From NCBI RefSeq assembly GCF_000161455.1, contig NZ_CM000745.1, positions 1,639,640 to 1,703,639 of the forward strand: a stretch of 64,000 nt of DNA. The letters run 5' to 3'. Both the position numbers and the translations under genes were made by a program. The notes under the pieces were generated by a model, which was not told the origin of the DNA, did not search any database, and saw only the letters and a list, made by a program, of their open reading frames with translations. Below are positions 32,617-42,486 of the stretch, one piece after another. This DNA is from Bacillus pseudomycoides DSM 12442 (GTDB lineage: Bacteria; Bacillota; Bacilli; Bacillales; Bacillaceae_G). Each line of letters begins with the position of its first letter. The first letter of the stretch is position 1.

Positions 32617-33162
32617 CTACTTACTCTTGTTATAATCAGATCTTGTTAAACCATAAACAACAGTATCTTCATACACTCCCCAATACAAACAACTTTGTTT
32701 AAATGTTCCCTCATGTTTCAAGCCTAATTTTTGCATGACTTTAGAAGAAGCAGGATTTTTAGTAAAAGCATCAGCATAAATACGATTTAGCTGTAATTCT
32801 TCAAATGCATATGTAACGATGACCTGACCGACTTCTGTACAGTATCCTTTACCCCAATAGGATTTACCCAGCCAGTATCCTAGTTCTCCTTTATTGTGTT
32901 TTTTGTTAATAAAAAGGTAAATACAACCGATGAGCATATTTTGCTCATTAACCATTGCAAAGTGAAAACTGTCTCCCTTATCCATAGCTGTATGAGTAGA
33001 GGTAATCCACTCTTCTGCCCAGCCATCTGGATAAGGGTGAGGAATAATTGTAGTAGTTTTCGCAACCTCTTTATCGCCTGCTAATTCTTGAACTCTCGGA
33101 GCATCATCTAATTCAAATGGGCGTATTGTTAATCTTTTAGATAAGAACATTGGATATTGCAT
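32617..33162 (-). CDS. GNAT acetyltransferase, RimJ/RimL type
   Basis: This 181-residue protein opens with FLSKRLTIRPFELDDAPRVQEL and has the acetyl-CoA loop GKSYWGKGYCTEVGQVIV and KNPASSKVMQKLGLKHEGT. It is a second RimJ/RimL-like enzyme in this window, only distantly similar to the one at 25368. The substrate is unknown. The start follows AAAGGATGAG on the minus strand. Confidence 0.87.
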   Translation of the reverse strand: MQYPMFLSKRLTIRPFELDDAPRVQELAGDKEVAKTTTIIPHPYPDGWAEEWITSTHTAMDKGDSFHFAMVNEQNMLIGCIYLFINKKHNKGELGYWLGKSYWGKGYCTEVGQVIVTYAFEELQLNRIYADAFTKNPASSKVMQKLGLKHEGTFKQSCLYWGVYEDTVVYGLTRSDYNKSK

Positions 33163-33333
33163 TTCTTCTCATCCTTTCTAACTATACAAGTCTTTACTAA
33201 GTCTATAATACATAATTTTAAAATAAAACCTTATTAAAAAGTTGAATCTTCTGTTTAATTGATGAGTCAGATGTATAATATAGTTATGTTACAAGGAAGT
33301 AAAATTTTCATGTTTGGAAAAGGGGAGTTCTAT

Positions 33334-34248
33334 ATGCGTATTTTAGTACTAGGAGCTGGAGGAGTCGGAGGGTATTTTGGAGGCCGTTTAGTAGAAAAAG
33401 GGGAAGACGTTACTTTTCTCGTTCGTAGTGGACGAAAACAACAGCTTGAGAAAAATGGTCTTGTTATTCGTAGCATAAATGGAGATTTCTCCTTTATACC
33501 ACAATTAATCACAAAAACTGAATCCGCAGATCCATTCGATTTAATTTTATTTTCAACAAAAACTTATCATTTAGAAGAAGCAATAAACGATTTGAAGCCA
33601 TTTGTTGGTGAGAACACAATTATTATACCACTACTAAATGGTATAGCTCATCTATCTGTATTACAACGGGTATTTGGTGAGGATAAAGTTATTGGAGGTT
33701 TGTGTTTTATTGAAACAACATTAAACGGTGAGGGAGATGTTGTTCAAACTAGCTCTGCTGACCGACTTGTATTTGGGGAAATTAAACATCTACATACAGA
33801 GCGAATATATGAGATTGCCGATGCATTAAAGGGTACAAAAGCAAGTTTTGTTTTGAGTAATCATATCGTGCAAGATATGTGGCATAAATATTTATTTATT
33901 ACTGTTATGTCAGGTGTGACTACGCTAATGCGCGCACCAATAGGACCAATCCGTGAAAGTGATGGGGGACGGGACTTGATTCGGAATTTATTTGAAGAAG
34001 CAGCACAGATTATGAAAGCATCTGGAGCCCCAATTCAGGATAATATTGTTGACGAACATATGAAGACGATCGATAAGATTTCATATGATATGAAATCTTC
34101 TATGCAGCGGGATATGGAGAAAGATTCACCTATCGAGGGGGAGTACTTACAAGGATATTTGTTAAAATTAGCAAAACAATTTCATATAGATGCGCCATTG
34201 CTAAAAATTATTTATCAAAATTTAAAAGTTTATGAAGAGATGCTGTAA
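33334..34248 (+). CDS. panE: 2-dehydropantoate 2-reductase family protein
   Basis: The start is ATG at 33334, seven bases after AGGGGAG; codons upstream are in frame but unsupported. The 304-residue protein has the NADPH-binding glycine motif LGAGGVGGYFGGRL at the very N-terminus. NGIAHL and the catalytic-lysine region VQDMWHKYLFITVMSGVTTLMR of the PanE/ApbA fold follow. PanE reduces ketopantoate to pantoate for coenzyme A. B. cereus genomes carry several paralogues, so the exact substrate is uncertain. Confidence 0.8.
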   Translation: MRILVLGAGGVGGYFGGRLVEKGEDVTFLVRSGRKQQLEKNGLVIRSINGDFSFIPQLITKTESADPFDLILFSTKTYHLEEAINDLKPFVGENTIIIPLLNGIAHLSVLQRVFGEDKVIGGLCFIETTLNGEGDVVQTSSADRLVFGEIKHLHTERIYEIADALKGTKASFVLSNHIVQDMWHKYLFITVMSGVTTLMRAPIGPIRESDGGRDLIRNLFEEAAQIMKASGAPIQDNIVDEHMKTIDKISYDMKSSMQRDMEKDSPIEGEYLQGYLLKLAKQFHIDAPLLKIIYQNLKVYEEML

Positions 34249-34398
34249 GCGAACATTCCAACAGTCTATAGAGAGATTCGTAGACCTGCTGGTGTGACGG
34301 GTTTTCGAGGAGACATTTCCAAGTGAGTTACTGTAAATGAGATATAATTGGCTTGTTGTCTCTTGAAACAAGCTACAGCATAAGGAGAGGTGATTACA

Positions 34399-34674
34399 TT
34401 GATTAAATTTGTCCAAGTTATGTTCGGTAAACCTTGCAAAAAAGGTGATACGTTCCAAATTAAATTTGCACGTTTTGTTTATTGGAGTGCAATTGTAGGC
34501 TACTTTTTTGCGGGGATTCTTTTTGGGATAGCTTCACTTTTTAATAAAATATTCATTCCATCCCTTGTAGGCTCTTTGTTGTTTCCGTTTATATTTAGAT
34601 TGGTTTATTATGTGAATTTAAAAATGAATGGTCTCGAAAAAGAAGGTGGATATAAAAAAGTACAAATCAGGTAA
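34399..34674 (+). CDS. small membrane protein, unknown
   Basis: The start is TTG at 34399, nine bases after AAGGAGAG, giving 91 residues. Two hydrophobic helices (FVYWSAIVGYFFAGILFGIA and FIPSLVGSLLFPFIFRLVYY) are joined by a short loop, with positively charged ends. No family recognised. It stands alone, about 150 bases after the reductase gene. Confidence 0.6.
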   Translation: MIKFVQVMFGKPCKKGDTFQIKFARFVYWSAIVGYFFAGILFGIASLFNKIFIPSLVGSLLFPFIFRLVYYVNLKMNGLEKEGGYKKVQIR

Positions 34675-34759
34675 TTGTATATGAACATTCAATATTTTAT
34701 CCCGCTATTCGCCGATAGTAAGACTCTCACCTTAAAGTTCAACGAAAGGTTGGTTTATA

Positions 34760-34897
34760 AAAGCGGCTGTGTCACAAGACTCTGCTGATAAATGGCGTGC
34801 TGAGGTAACACCAGTAACAGGAAAATGCTTAATAGAAGCGCAACGTATTACAGCTGGATATATCCATTTATGGTTTGATACGTACGTGAATCAATAA
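34760..34897 (+). pseudogene. C-terminal fragment of an unidentified protein
   Basis: A 45-codon frame without start reads KAAVSQDSADKWRAEV, then GKCLIEAQRITAGYIHLWF, and ends at TAA. It looks like real coding sequence but I cannot name it. It sits directly upstream of the second 60-bp hairpin repeat. The stretch 34675-34759 shows no gene. Confidence 0.4.
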
Positions 34898-34960
34898 GAA
34901 TTGAACTACCCCCACCTTCACTTCGTTTAGAGGAGGGAGTCTTCTCGGTTAAAATGATAA
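34896..34960. repeat. 60-bp hairpin repeat, copy 2 (inverted)
   Basis: This is the inverted counterpart of 31772-31833, from GAATTGAACTACCCCC to TTCTCGGTTAAAATGATAA. The stem pairs the C-rich left part with the GAGGAGGGAG right part. It resembles the right-end hairpins of IS200/IS605-type elements, but no transposase or TnpB is present. Confidence 0.6.
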
Positions 34961-34976
34961 ACTTACACATGACACA

Positions 34977-35030
34977 ACTTAATAGAAAGAGAGGAGCTCT
35001 TACCAGAAAGGCCCTCTCTTTCTATTAAGT
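34977..35030. repeat. 18-bp perfect inverted repeat
   Basis: ACTTAATAGAAAGAGAGG (34977-34994) is the exact reverse complement of 35013-35030, with an 18-base loop and no T run. The remaining 35031-35362 shows no gene. Confidence 0.6.
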
Positions 35031-35362
35031 TCATTCGATCAATCTGTGTATTACAATCATGTTTGGTATACCAATTGTCTGTACAACAAGGATGTCTTTA
35101 TTAAGATACGGCAACGATTCTAGGAATAATCCACCATATCTAAAAATTTTCCCATTTATGTTTCGAATTTGCTGGTATTTTTACACTATCATCAGCTTCT
35201 AATAGATATTGTTCTTCATTTTTTTAAATTAAATTATCCATAATATTTAAAATGAAAAAATTTCTTCTTCTAAACTATAGAAAAGAAACTTTTTACTTTT
35301 GAGATGTTTTTATTTTTAAATTTCTGGTGATACGGTGGTACCTAAAAAGATAAATAAGAATA

Positions 35363-37804
35363 TTAGTTTTCGAGAGTAGATATAGGAAGATTTACATTGA
35401 TTGTCGTTCCTTTACCTACCTCACTTTCAATAAGTATCTTTCCTTGGTGCTTTTCGATCATTTTATAACAGATCATTAATCCTAAACCGACACCATCTTC
35501 TTTAATACTATAAAATGGCTCTCCTAGATAAGGTATACGATCTTTTTCAATTCCGCATCCGTAATCAGTAAATCGAATGTTTACCTGGTTTTTATCAGGT
35601 ATATATTCGATTTGAATCAAGACTTCCCCTCCCATTGCTGTCGCTTCAATCGCATTTTTTAAGATATTTATAAAAACTTGCTTTAATTGATTTCCTTCAC
35701 AAAGGATGAATGAAGTATCAGATGTAAACTCAGTTGTAATTTGTATGTTGTTCATCATTGCTTGAGGCTGAAGTATCATTACAACTTGTTTCATTAATAC
35801 ATTAAGATCATTTGTTTTAATTTCTAACGCCTGAGGCTTTGCTAGTGCCATAAATTCATTTGTAATACTTTCTATTCGCTCAATCTCTGATAACACGATA
35901 TCTATATAATGTTCATTTTTCTTATTTTCCGATGATTTTAGTAAATGCATGAATCCTTTCATTGCTGTTAAAGGATTGTTAATTTCATGGGCAATTGCAG
36001 TGGCTAATTGACCAACTACAGCAAGTTTCTCTGATTTTCGTAATAATTCCTCTGTTTTTAACCGCTCAGTGATATCTCGAGAGATACTCAAGAAAACGTT
36101 TTTGCCATTCAAGTTAAAAACACGGACACCAAACTCAGTTGTTATTGTTTTTCCTGTTGGAAAAACAAATTCATCTTGCAAAGTGAAAGAAGTTTGCCCT
36201 TCTCTAATTTTTTTTATTACTCTTTTGACCATTGGAGAATCTGGCGGAACGGTACTAGGAAATGGCATTGAGAGAAGCTTCTCTCTACTATATCCAAATC
36301 TTTTACACCCAACAGGATTTACCTCTATAAATCCTGTTGGAAATTGATCCTCATTCAGCTCTACTACATATACTGCGTCAGTTGCTTGTTCGATTAGTGC
36401 ACGGTATTTCATTTCACTGTCTTTTAATTGTTGATGTAATCGATGGAGTTCTCTTTCTGCTTGTTTCCTTTCAGAAATGTCTCTACAAATTCCTGATAAA
36501 GCAATTACATTGCCCCTTAAATCTAGAATGGGTGAAACCGTCAAGCTTACATCAATTAGAGTTTTATCTTTTCTTTGTCTAACTGTTTCTAACCTAGTAA
36601 TAACAGGGTCTTGTATATTGGTATTTTTAATATTTTTTATAAATTCTAAAGTTTCATTCATTAAAAAATCAGGTATGCAAGGTAATTTTTTTCCCAAGAT
36701 TTCTTTTTCTGACCATCCAAATATCTTTTCATAAGCTTTATTGGCTTGTATCATATGTCCATCTAAATCAAATATAGTGATAGCATCTACGTTATGATTA
36801 ATAAATGATTCCAGCCGATCTTTCGTCACCTTTAGTTCATCTTCCGCATTTTTTCTTTTCGTTATATCAACAGTAGAACCAACTACCTCAATAACTGTTC
36901 CTTCTCGTTTAACAGGCCTAAGAGAGAAAAGTATAATAGTCTCATCATTGGGCCATGGCAGTTCGAAACTGACTTCTTCACCATCCCATGCCTGTTGATA
37001 ATATTTTAGTAGTCGAGGAAGTAAATGAAATGAAATAATGGAAGAATCTATGGTAAGTAAACTTCTTCCTACCACTTGTTCTGAGTGAAACCCATGTTGA
37101 TAAAATAACTGCCCATCACACATAGTATGAATAAAATTTCCATTTACTTTTTTAAATTTAAAAATACCTCCTTGCAATTCATGTACGGTATCCCTTAATT
37201 CTTGCTTGGATTCTAGTAATGTTTCATTCGCTTTAGTTAAATTTTGTGTTAAACAATATAATTTTTGATAGGACTCCATAAGAAAAATACAGATCAATAG
37301 TCCAGAAGATATAAATAATGTACCTTGAATGTCAAAAAGTATAAGAGGTATAGAAGGAAAAAAGAATCCGAATACCAAATGGATCATAGCTATATAAACA
37401 GCTAGATAGAGAAAGACTCTCTTAAAGGGATGAAGCTCCTTGAGATAAGTTTCAAAAATAGTATATATAGTAGCTATTCCTAAAGAAACAATCAAAGATG
37501 GTCCCCAATTACCACCAAGATAGAAAATGCGCATAATTATAATAAATGTTATTGTAATCCAACCGGCCGTACGACCAAAATAAATGTACGAAATTATAAG
37601 AGGAGCCATTCGGAGATCATAAAACAATCCCATGTGCTTAAAATTAAAGACCATCAGAATAGCAGCTATGATACCGGCAACTACTCCTCCGTATAGCCGG
37701 TTTAATTTAGAATTAATATTCAAAATCAACACCCGAATGAATATAGCTGAGCTAACTAGGAAAGCAAAAATAGATAGATTAATGAAGAATCCTTTGAAAA
37801 TCAT
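35363..37804 (-). CDS. membrane sensor histidine kinase with several PAS domains
   Basis: The start is ATG at 37804 (MIFKGFFINL), after GGAGGAGG; upstream in-frame codons are unsupported. The 813-residue protein begins with five or six membrane helices resembling the 5TM-5TMR_LYT sensor of LytS-type kinases. Three to four PAS domains follow (for example INHNVDAITIFDLDGHMIQA and YSREKLLSMPF). The H-box is IAHEINNPLTAM around residue 605, and the ATPase domain has NILKNAIEA and GVGLGLMIC. The H-box type matches the sporulation kinases KinA-KinE. No partner regulator is adjacent, which fits an orphan phosphorelay kinase. Confidence 0.88.
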   Translation of the reverse strand: MIFKGFFINLSIFAFLVSSAIFIRVLILNINSKLNRLYGGVVAGIIAAILMVFNFKHMGLFYDLRMAPLIISYIYFGRTAGWITITFIIIMRIFYLGGNWGPSLIVSLGIATIYTIFETYLKELHPFKRVFLYLAVYIAMIHLVFGFFFPSIPLILFDIQGTLFISSGLLICIFLMESYQKLYCLTQNLTKANETLLESKQELRDTVHELQGGIFKFKKVNGNFIHTMCDGQLFYQHGFHSEQVVGRSLLTIDSSIISFHLLPRLLKYYQQAWDGEEVSFELPWPNDETIILFSLRPVKREGTVIEVVGSTVDITKRKNAEDELKVTKDRLESFINHNVDAITIFDLDGHMIQANKAYEKIFGWSEKEILGKKLPCIPDFLMNETLEFIKNIKNTNIQDPVITRLETVRQRKDKTLIDVSLTVSPILDLRGNVIALSGICRDISERKQAERELHRLHQQLKDSEMKYRALIEQATDAVYVVELNEDQFPTGFIEVNPVGCKRFGYSREKLLSMPFPSTVPPDSPMVKRVIKKIREGQTSFTLQDEFVFPTGKTITTEFGVRVFNLNGKNVFLSISRDITERLKTEELLRKSEKLAVVGQLATAIAHEINNPLTAMKGFMHLLKSSENKKNEHYIDIVLSEIERIESITNEFMALAKPQALEIKTNDLNVLMKQVVMILQPQAMMNNIQITTEFTSDTSFILCEGNQLKQVFINILKNAIEATAMGGEVLIQIEYIPDKNQVNIRFTDYGCGIEKDRIPYLGEPFYSIKEDGVGLGLMICYKMIEKHQGKILIESEVGKGTTINVNLPISTLEN

Positions 37805-38177
37805 GTAATATTCCTCCTCCCATTGAATATATTCGACAAAAAGTAAGGAAATCCTACAAATAAAACGGGTTTTAGATTTAATATTTCGAACAATAAGAGT
37901 ATTAATAGGGGAACTGATAGAAGTAATCGATGGGTCTAGATATATGTATACTGTAGTTGAAAAAAGGTGAAGTCTATTCATTAATAGATAGCGTATATAT
38001 AAATAATTTGATTGTGGTGCAAAAACTTCAAAAGCTAATTTTATATGATGCATTATATTCATTCACGAAGTAATACCCTATATAATCATCACAATTTTTC
38101 TATTTCTAAAAATTTAAGCCATTGTTTAAAAATTTTTGTTTACTTTTTCTAAATAAGGGAGTATGATAATCGACAGT

Positions 38178-38345
38178 TTCGAATTTCTAAATCGCTGAAA
38201 CCTGATGGTACGGGGGAACCGTTTTTATGGATTGATACATAATCCAAGGGGTGAATCCTTGCAAAAGAGGTAGGGCTACTCACAGGCCCGAATCCGACAG
38301 CTAACCTCGTAAGCGTTATATGAGAAGGAAGGTGGAGCTTGTGCG
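38178..38345 (+). ncRNA. cyclic di-AMP riboswitch (ydaO-yuaA)
   Basis: Hallmark blocks of the ydaO-yuaA aptamer appear in order: AATCGCTGAAACCTGATGG with TACGGGGGAACC, then GGGGTGAATCC, GTAGGGCTACTC, CCGAATCCGACAGCTAACC and TCGTAAGCG, ending in GAAGGTGGAGCTTG. c-di-AMP binding switches off transcription by favouring the terminator just downstream. The gene behind it is kimA, the classical target in B. subtilis. Confidence 0.93.
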
Positions 38346-38356
38346 ACAAAAAAATT

Positions 38357-38398
38357 AATGTCTACAAGTCTATTTGTTATGGCTTGTAGACATTTTTT
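38357..38398 (+). terminator. riboswitch-controlled terminator
   Basis: A 12-bp perfect stem (38357-38368 with 38383-38394) ends in six T, directly after the aptamer and 75 bases before the kimA start. Confidence 0.92.
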
Positions 38399-38472
38399 GT
38401 TTTCTGAAAAATAGCGTATTAATTTGACTAAAAGAGAAATGTACGTACAAAGTTATTGGAGAGTGGACAGCA

Positions 38473-40299
38473 GTGGTTTCAACTATAAAGAGGTTTTTAA
38501 TTGGAAGACCCTTAAAATCAACCGAATTAGGAGAGCAAAAGCTTAATAAAACGAAAGCGTTAGCGATTCTATCTTCTGACGCATTATCATCGGTTGCCTA
38601 TGGTCCGGAGCAAATATTGATTGCTCTATCTACGGTGGGGGCGTTAGCATTTTGGTATTCTATTCCAATCGCAATAGGAGTCTTAGTTTTGCTAACAGCT
38701 CTAATTTTGTCTTATAGACAAATTATTTTTGCCTATCCTCATGGCGGGGGAGCATATGTAGTATCAAAAGAAAATTTAGGTGTTAATCCAGGATTAATAG
38801 CTGGAGGTTCCTTATTAGTAGACTACATTTTAACGGTGGCAGTAAGTGTATCTGCAGGTACAGATGCTATTACATCTGCTTTTCCTAGCTTACATGCTCA
38901 TAATGTAATTATTGCTATTATCTTTGTATTATTTATTACAATTTTGAACTTAAGAGGAGTAACGGAATCAGCTTCTATTTTAGCTTATCCCGTTTATTTA
39001 TTTGTTTTAGCGTTATTTATATTAATCGGTGTAGGTATATACAACATTGTAACAGGTGAAGTCTCACCTAATTTGCATACACCAATTGGTACACCAGTAG
39101 CAGGGGTTAGTTTGTTTTTACTTTTAAAAGCATTTGCATCAGGTAGTTCTGCTTTGACAGGTGTTGAAGCCATTTCCAATGCGATTCCAAACTTTAAAGA
39201 TCCGGCTCCTAAAAATGCTGCTAAAACGTTACTTGCGATGGGCTCCTTACTTGCAGTGTTATTTTCAGGAATCGTATATTTAGCTTACTATTATGGTATT
39301 ACTCCAAGTGGAGAGGTAACAGTTGTTTCACAAATTGCCGAAGAAACATTTGGACGGAACTTCATGTATTTCTTTATTCAAGGAACAACAGCGTTGATAT
39401 TAATACTTGCTGCTAATACTGGTTATTCTGCTTTTCCTTTATTAGCAGTTAATCTTGCAAAAGATAAGTTTATACCTAGAATGTTTACAGTTAGAGGAGA
39501 CCGATTAGGGTATTCAAATGGAATTATCATACTTGGAATTGCTTCAATTCTTTTAATTATTGCTTTCCAAGGGCAAACAGAACATCTCATTCCACTTTAT
39601 GCAGTAGGCGTGTTTATTCCATTTACGTTGTCCCAGTCTGGAATGGTGGTAAAATGGATTCGTGAAAAGCCTCAAGGATGGATTTTAAAATTAACGATTA
39701 ATTTAACGGGTGCTATTATTAGTTTTATAGTTATGAGTATGTTCTTTTTAACTAAGTTTTCACAAGTTTGGACAGTCTTAATTTTCTTACCTGTCATTAT
39801 TATTGTTTTTCATCGAATTAGAAAGCATTATGAAGCGGTAGGTGATCAATTAAGTCTTAAAACTTGTGAACCAATTGTGCCGATTGAAGGGAATGTCATA
39901 ATTGTTCCTGTTGCTGGGATGACTCATGTAGTAGAGAATTCATTAAATTATGCTAAATCCCTTTCACCAGATCAGGTCATAGCTGTTTACGTTTCTTTTG
40001 AAAGAGAAGATGAGAAGAAGTTTGAAGAAAAATGGAAGAAATGGCAGCCTGAGGTTAGACTGGTGACACTACACTCTCATTACAGAAGTATTATTCAGCC
40101 GCTAACCAAATTTATTGATACAGTTCAATATAAAGCGAGCGAATCAAATTATCGGGTTACTGTAGTAATACCGCAATTTATTCCTAAGAAAGGCTGGCAC
40201 AATATTCTTCATAACCAGTCTAGCTTATTGATTCGTGCATTCTTGCTCTATAAGAGAAATGTAGTTATTACGACTGTACCGTATCATTTGAAAAAATAA
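38473..40299 (+). CDS. kimA: high-affinity potassium importer KimA (YdaO)
   Basis: This 608-residue APC-superfamily permease starts at GTG after GGAGAG. Twelve membrane helices carry SSDALSSVAYGPEQI, YPHGGGAYVVSKENLG and SSALTGVEAISNAIPNF, all characteristic of KimA. A cytoplasmic C-terminal domain of about 150 residues follows, with NVIIVPVAGMTHVV and QVIAVYVSFERE. KimA imports K+ with protons and is inhibited by c-di-AMP, which also acts on its riboswitch. A terminator follows. Confidence 0.93.
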   Translation: MVSTIKRFLIGRPLKSTELGEQKLNKTKALAILSSDALSSVAYGPEQILIALSTVGALAFWYSIPIAIGVLVLLTALILSYRQIIFAYPHGGGAYVVSKENLGVNPGLIAGGSLLVDYILTVAVSVSAGTDAITSAFPSLHAHNVIIAIIFVLFITILNLRGVTESASILAYPVYLFVLALFILIGVGIYNIVTGEVSPNLHTPIGTPVAGVSLFLLLKAFASGSSALTGVEAISNAIPNFKDPAPKNAAKTLLAMGSLLAVLFSGIVYLAYYYGITPSGEVTVVSQIAEETFGRNFMYFFIQGTTALILILAANTGYSAFPLLAVNLAKDKFIPRMFTVRGDRLGYSNGIIILGIASILLIIAFQGQTEHLIPLYAVGVFIPFTLSQSGMVVKWIREKPQGWILKLTINLTGAIISFIVMSMFFLTKFSQVWTVLIFLPVIIIVFHRIRKHYEAVGDQLSLKTCEPIVPIEGNVIIVPVAGMTHVVENSLNYAKSLSPDQVIAVYVSFEREDEKKFEEKWKKWQPEVRLVTLHSHYRSIIQPLTKFIDTVQYKASESNYRVTVVIPQFIPKKGWHNILHNQSSLLIRAFLLYKRNVVITTVPYHLKK

Positions 40300-40322
40300 A
40301 GATTATAGAACAAGCAATTTCT

Positions 40323-40356
40323 AAGGTAGCTTTACTTATGTAGAGCTACCTTTTTA
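40323..40356 (+). terminator. terminator of kimA
   Basis: A 9-bp stem (40323-40331 with 40344-40352) is followed by T5. The 600 bases from 40357 to 40962 hold no gene or clear RNA; they must contain the promoter of the kinase gene. Confidence 0.85.
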
Positions 40357-40962
40357 TACAAATAGGTTTTATATCTTATCTTTGTGTATCCAATCCTTAT
40401 GTTAAATTTGGTATTTCGAAACTTTTTACCACTCCAAAAGTTATTCTTTCTAACCTTGTTAAAATTCCTATCCATTTACTTTCACCAATTCTTTGAACGA
40501 CCCTGGTTTTTAAAATGATTATCTACATTTTATGAATATATTTACTACTATTAAGGCAATAAAGATATATAGTTTTTGATTTTTTCTTTAAGAATATTAT
40601 TACAAAAGTGCATGTTCCACATCCACATTCGTCATTAAGTAGAAGGGGGGGAGTTTATATCTGTTTCTCCATACCAATCTATCTTTTTAAGAAGTTGTTA
40701 AAATAGAGTGAATGATAAGACGGAAAAGGATCTGATTTACAGAAGAGCAAGGAGAGGATATATTCGTGCACAAATAATTTTAAGGGTACGCTAGGAAATT
40801 TCTAATTTATCAAGAAAAATTAAATTTAGAATGAATGATATAAAGAAGCTTCTTGGGGGGAGGAATGTTAAATTTCAATACATATTTTATAGTAGGAAGT
40901 AGATTTTAGTGGGAATTGAACAATACGGTGGTCACTATACTTTCAATTAGGAAGGGAAAAAC

Positions 40963-42486
40963 ATGAAATTTTTGTCTCGTTTTGTCCGGCATTTCCGCCG
41001 CTTGCAGTGGAAACTGACTTTATTTTATGTATTAACAACCATTGGTGTTCTATTAACCCTTGAAGTGGTAGGCTTTCTTATTTCACTTAGTCTAGTGAAA
41101 TATAATGCGGACCAAATGTTTGAACAACAGATAAGCATACAGGCCCAAAATATATCTTCTAACTTTAATGGACCATTGATTAATCAAAATCAACTGAAGA
41201 AGGCATTAGAAGATTGGCCCATAGAAGTAGGGACTGAATTCGATGGATTTTCTGTGGTGACTGATCCAAATGGGAAATTACTTGCAAGTGCTGGAGAGAA
41301 TGTGCCTCAGTTTATTGATTTTAAAACAGAGTTCCCTGCGAAAGTTTATCGAAATATATATACAGCTCTGTCACTGAAACCATCCGAAGCACGTAAGTTA
41401 AAAACATATAGCTATCATAAAGGTGGGGTTTTATATATTGTTGCTCCGTTATCTAATGAGAAAGATGTTCTTGGGGTATTAGTAGTTAAAGCAGAAAACA
41501 TACATTTTTCTTTGTTCGATTTTTGGAAGGCTACTTTTCAGTTTTTTGGATTTAGTATTTTGGCTTTCTTTATTGGTGCAGCAATTGTTGGTATTACTTT
41601 TGGAATTATCACCTCTCGAAGTCTCGTTCGTCGTATTCAAAAGATATTAAACTCTACAGATCAATGGAGTCAAGGAGATTTCACAACATTTGTACATGAT
41701 CCTTCAAAGGATGAATTAGGGCAGTTGGCATATAAGTTGAATCAAATGGCAAAACAATTACGTACCTTACTTAGAGTGCGGCAAGATTTAGCGACACTTG
41801 AGGAACGCAATCGATTAGCTCGTGAGCTACATGATAGTATTAAGCAGCAACTGTTTGCTACATCTATCTGGCTGAATACTAGTAAATCCCTTATTGGAAA
41901 AGATGATGATATCGCTAAAGACCATTTACTAAAGGCAGAAAACTTGTTACATCAAACGCAGCGGGAGTTAAGTGCATTAATACGGGAATTACGTCCTGTC
42001 GCACTTGAGGGAAAGAATTTGGCACATGCATTAAAAGATTATGCGGGGATGTGGCAAGAACAAACGGGTATCATGGTTAATTTGGAGACAAGTGGACAGC
42101 AACAAGTATCCCCCATTATTGAAGAAACATTTTTTCGCATCACACAGGAGGCACTGAATAATGTTGCACGCCACAGTCAAGCAAATATGGTAATGATTCA
42201 TCTAGAGTGCGAAGAAGTAGTAACTCTTTCTATTCATGATAATGGTTGTGGGTTTGATATGCAAAGGGGAGCTCGACAAGGAGTAGGTTTGTCCTCTATG
42301 CGTGAACGGATTCATGCGTTAAAAGGGAATATCGATATCCAAAGCGGGATAGAGAAAGGTGTGAAAATTACCGTTCAATGTAAACAAGCAGACATTTGGG
42401 AAGATAACAATCCGAATGCCAATGGTTATTTAGAAGAGGTGACAGAAAATGGAGAAGGAAGATCCGATTTCGATTTTAATTGTTGA
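40963..42486 (+). CDS. NarL-family sensor histidine kinase
   Basis: This 507-residue kinase has one membrane helix near residue 30, an outside sensor region of about 150 residues, and a second helix near 200. A HAMP domain follows, then a HisKA_3 dimerisation domain with His290 in ARELHDSIKQQLFA, and an ATPase domain with NNVARHS and GVGLSSMRERI. This is the LiaS/DegS-like class that pairs with LuxR-type regulators. The regulator gene overlaps its 3' end by 38 bases. A good AGGAAGGG lies upstream. Confidence 0.9.
   Translation: MKFLSRFVRHFRRLQWKLTLFYVLTTIGVLLTLEVVGFLISLSLVKYNADQMFEQQISIQAQNISSNFNGPLINQNQLKKALEDWPIEVGTEFDGFSVVTDPNGKLLASAGENVPQFIDFKTEFPAKVYRNIYTALSLKPSEARKLKTYSYHKGGVLYIVAPLSNEKDVLGVLVVKAENIHFSLFDFWKATFQFFGFSILAFFIGAAIVGITFGIITSRSLVRRIQKILNSTDQWSQGDFTTFVHDPSKDELGQLAYKLNQMAKQLRTLLRVRQDLATLEERNRLARELHDSIKQQLFATSIWLNTSKSLIGKDDDIAKDHLLKAENLLHQTQRELSALIRELRPVALEGKNLAHALKDYAGMWQEQTGIMVNLETSGQQQVSPIIEETFFRITQEALNNVARHSQANMVMIHLECEEVVTLSIHDNGCGFDMQRGARQGVGLSSMRERIHALKGNIDIQSGIEKGVKITVQCKQADIWEDNNPNANGYLEEVTENGEGRSDFDFNC

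Noticed and set aside
37805..38062. N-terminal extension of the PAS kinase by 86 codons
   Set aside because: GGAGGAGG directly precedes ATG 37804, and the sequence upstream of that codon shows no family-like features.
38149..38349. 66-codon minus-strand frame
   Set aside because: It is the complement of the c-di-AMP riboswitch, whose conserved blocks explain the sequence.
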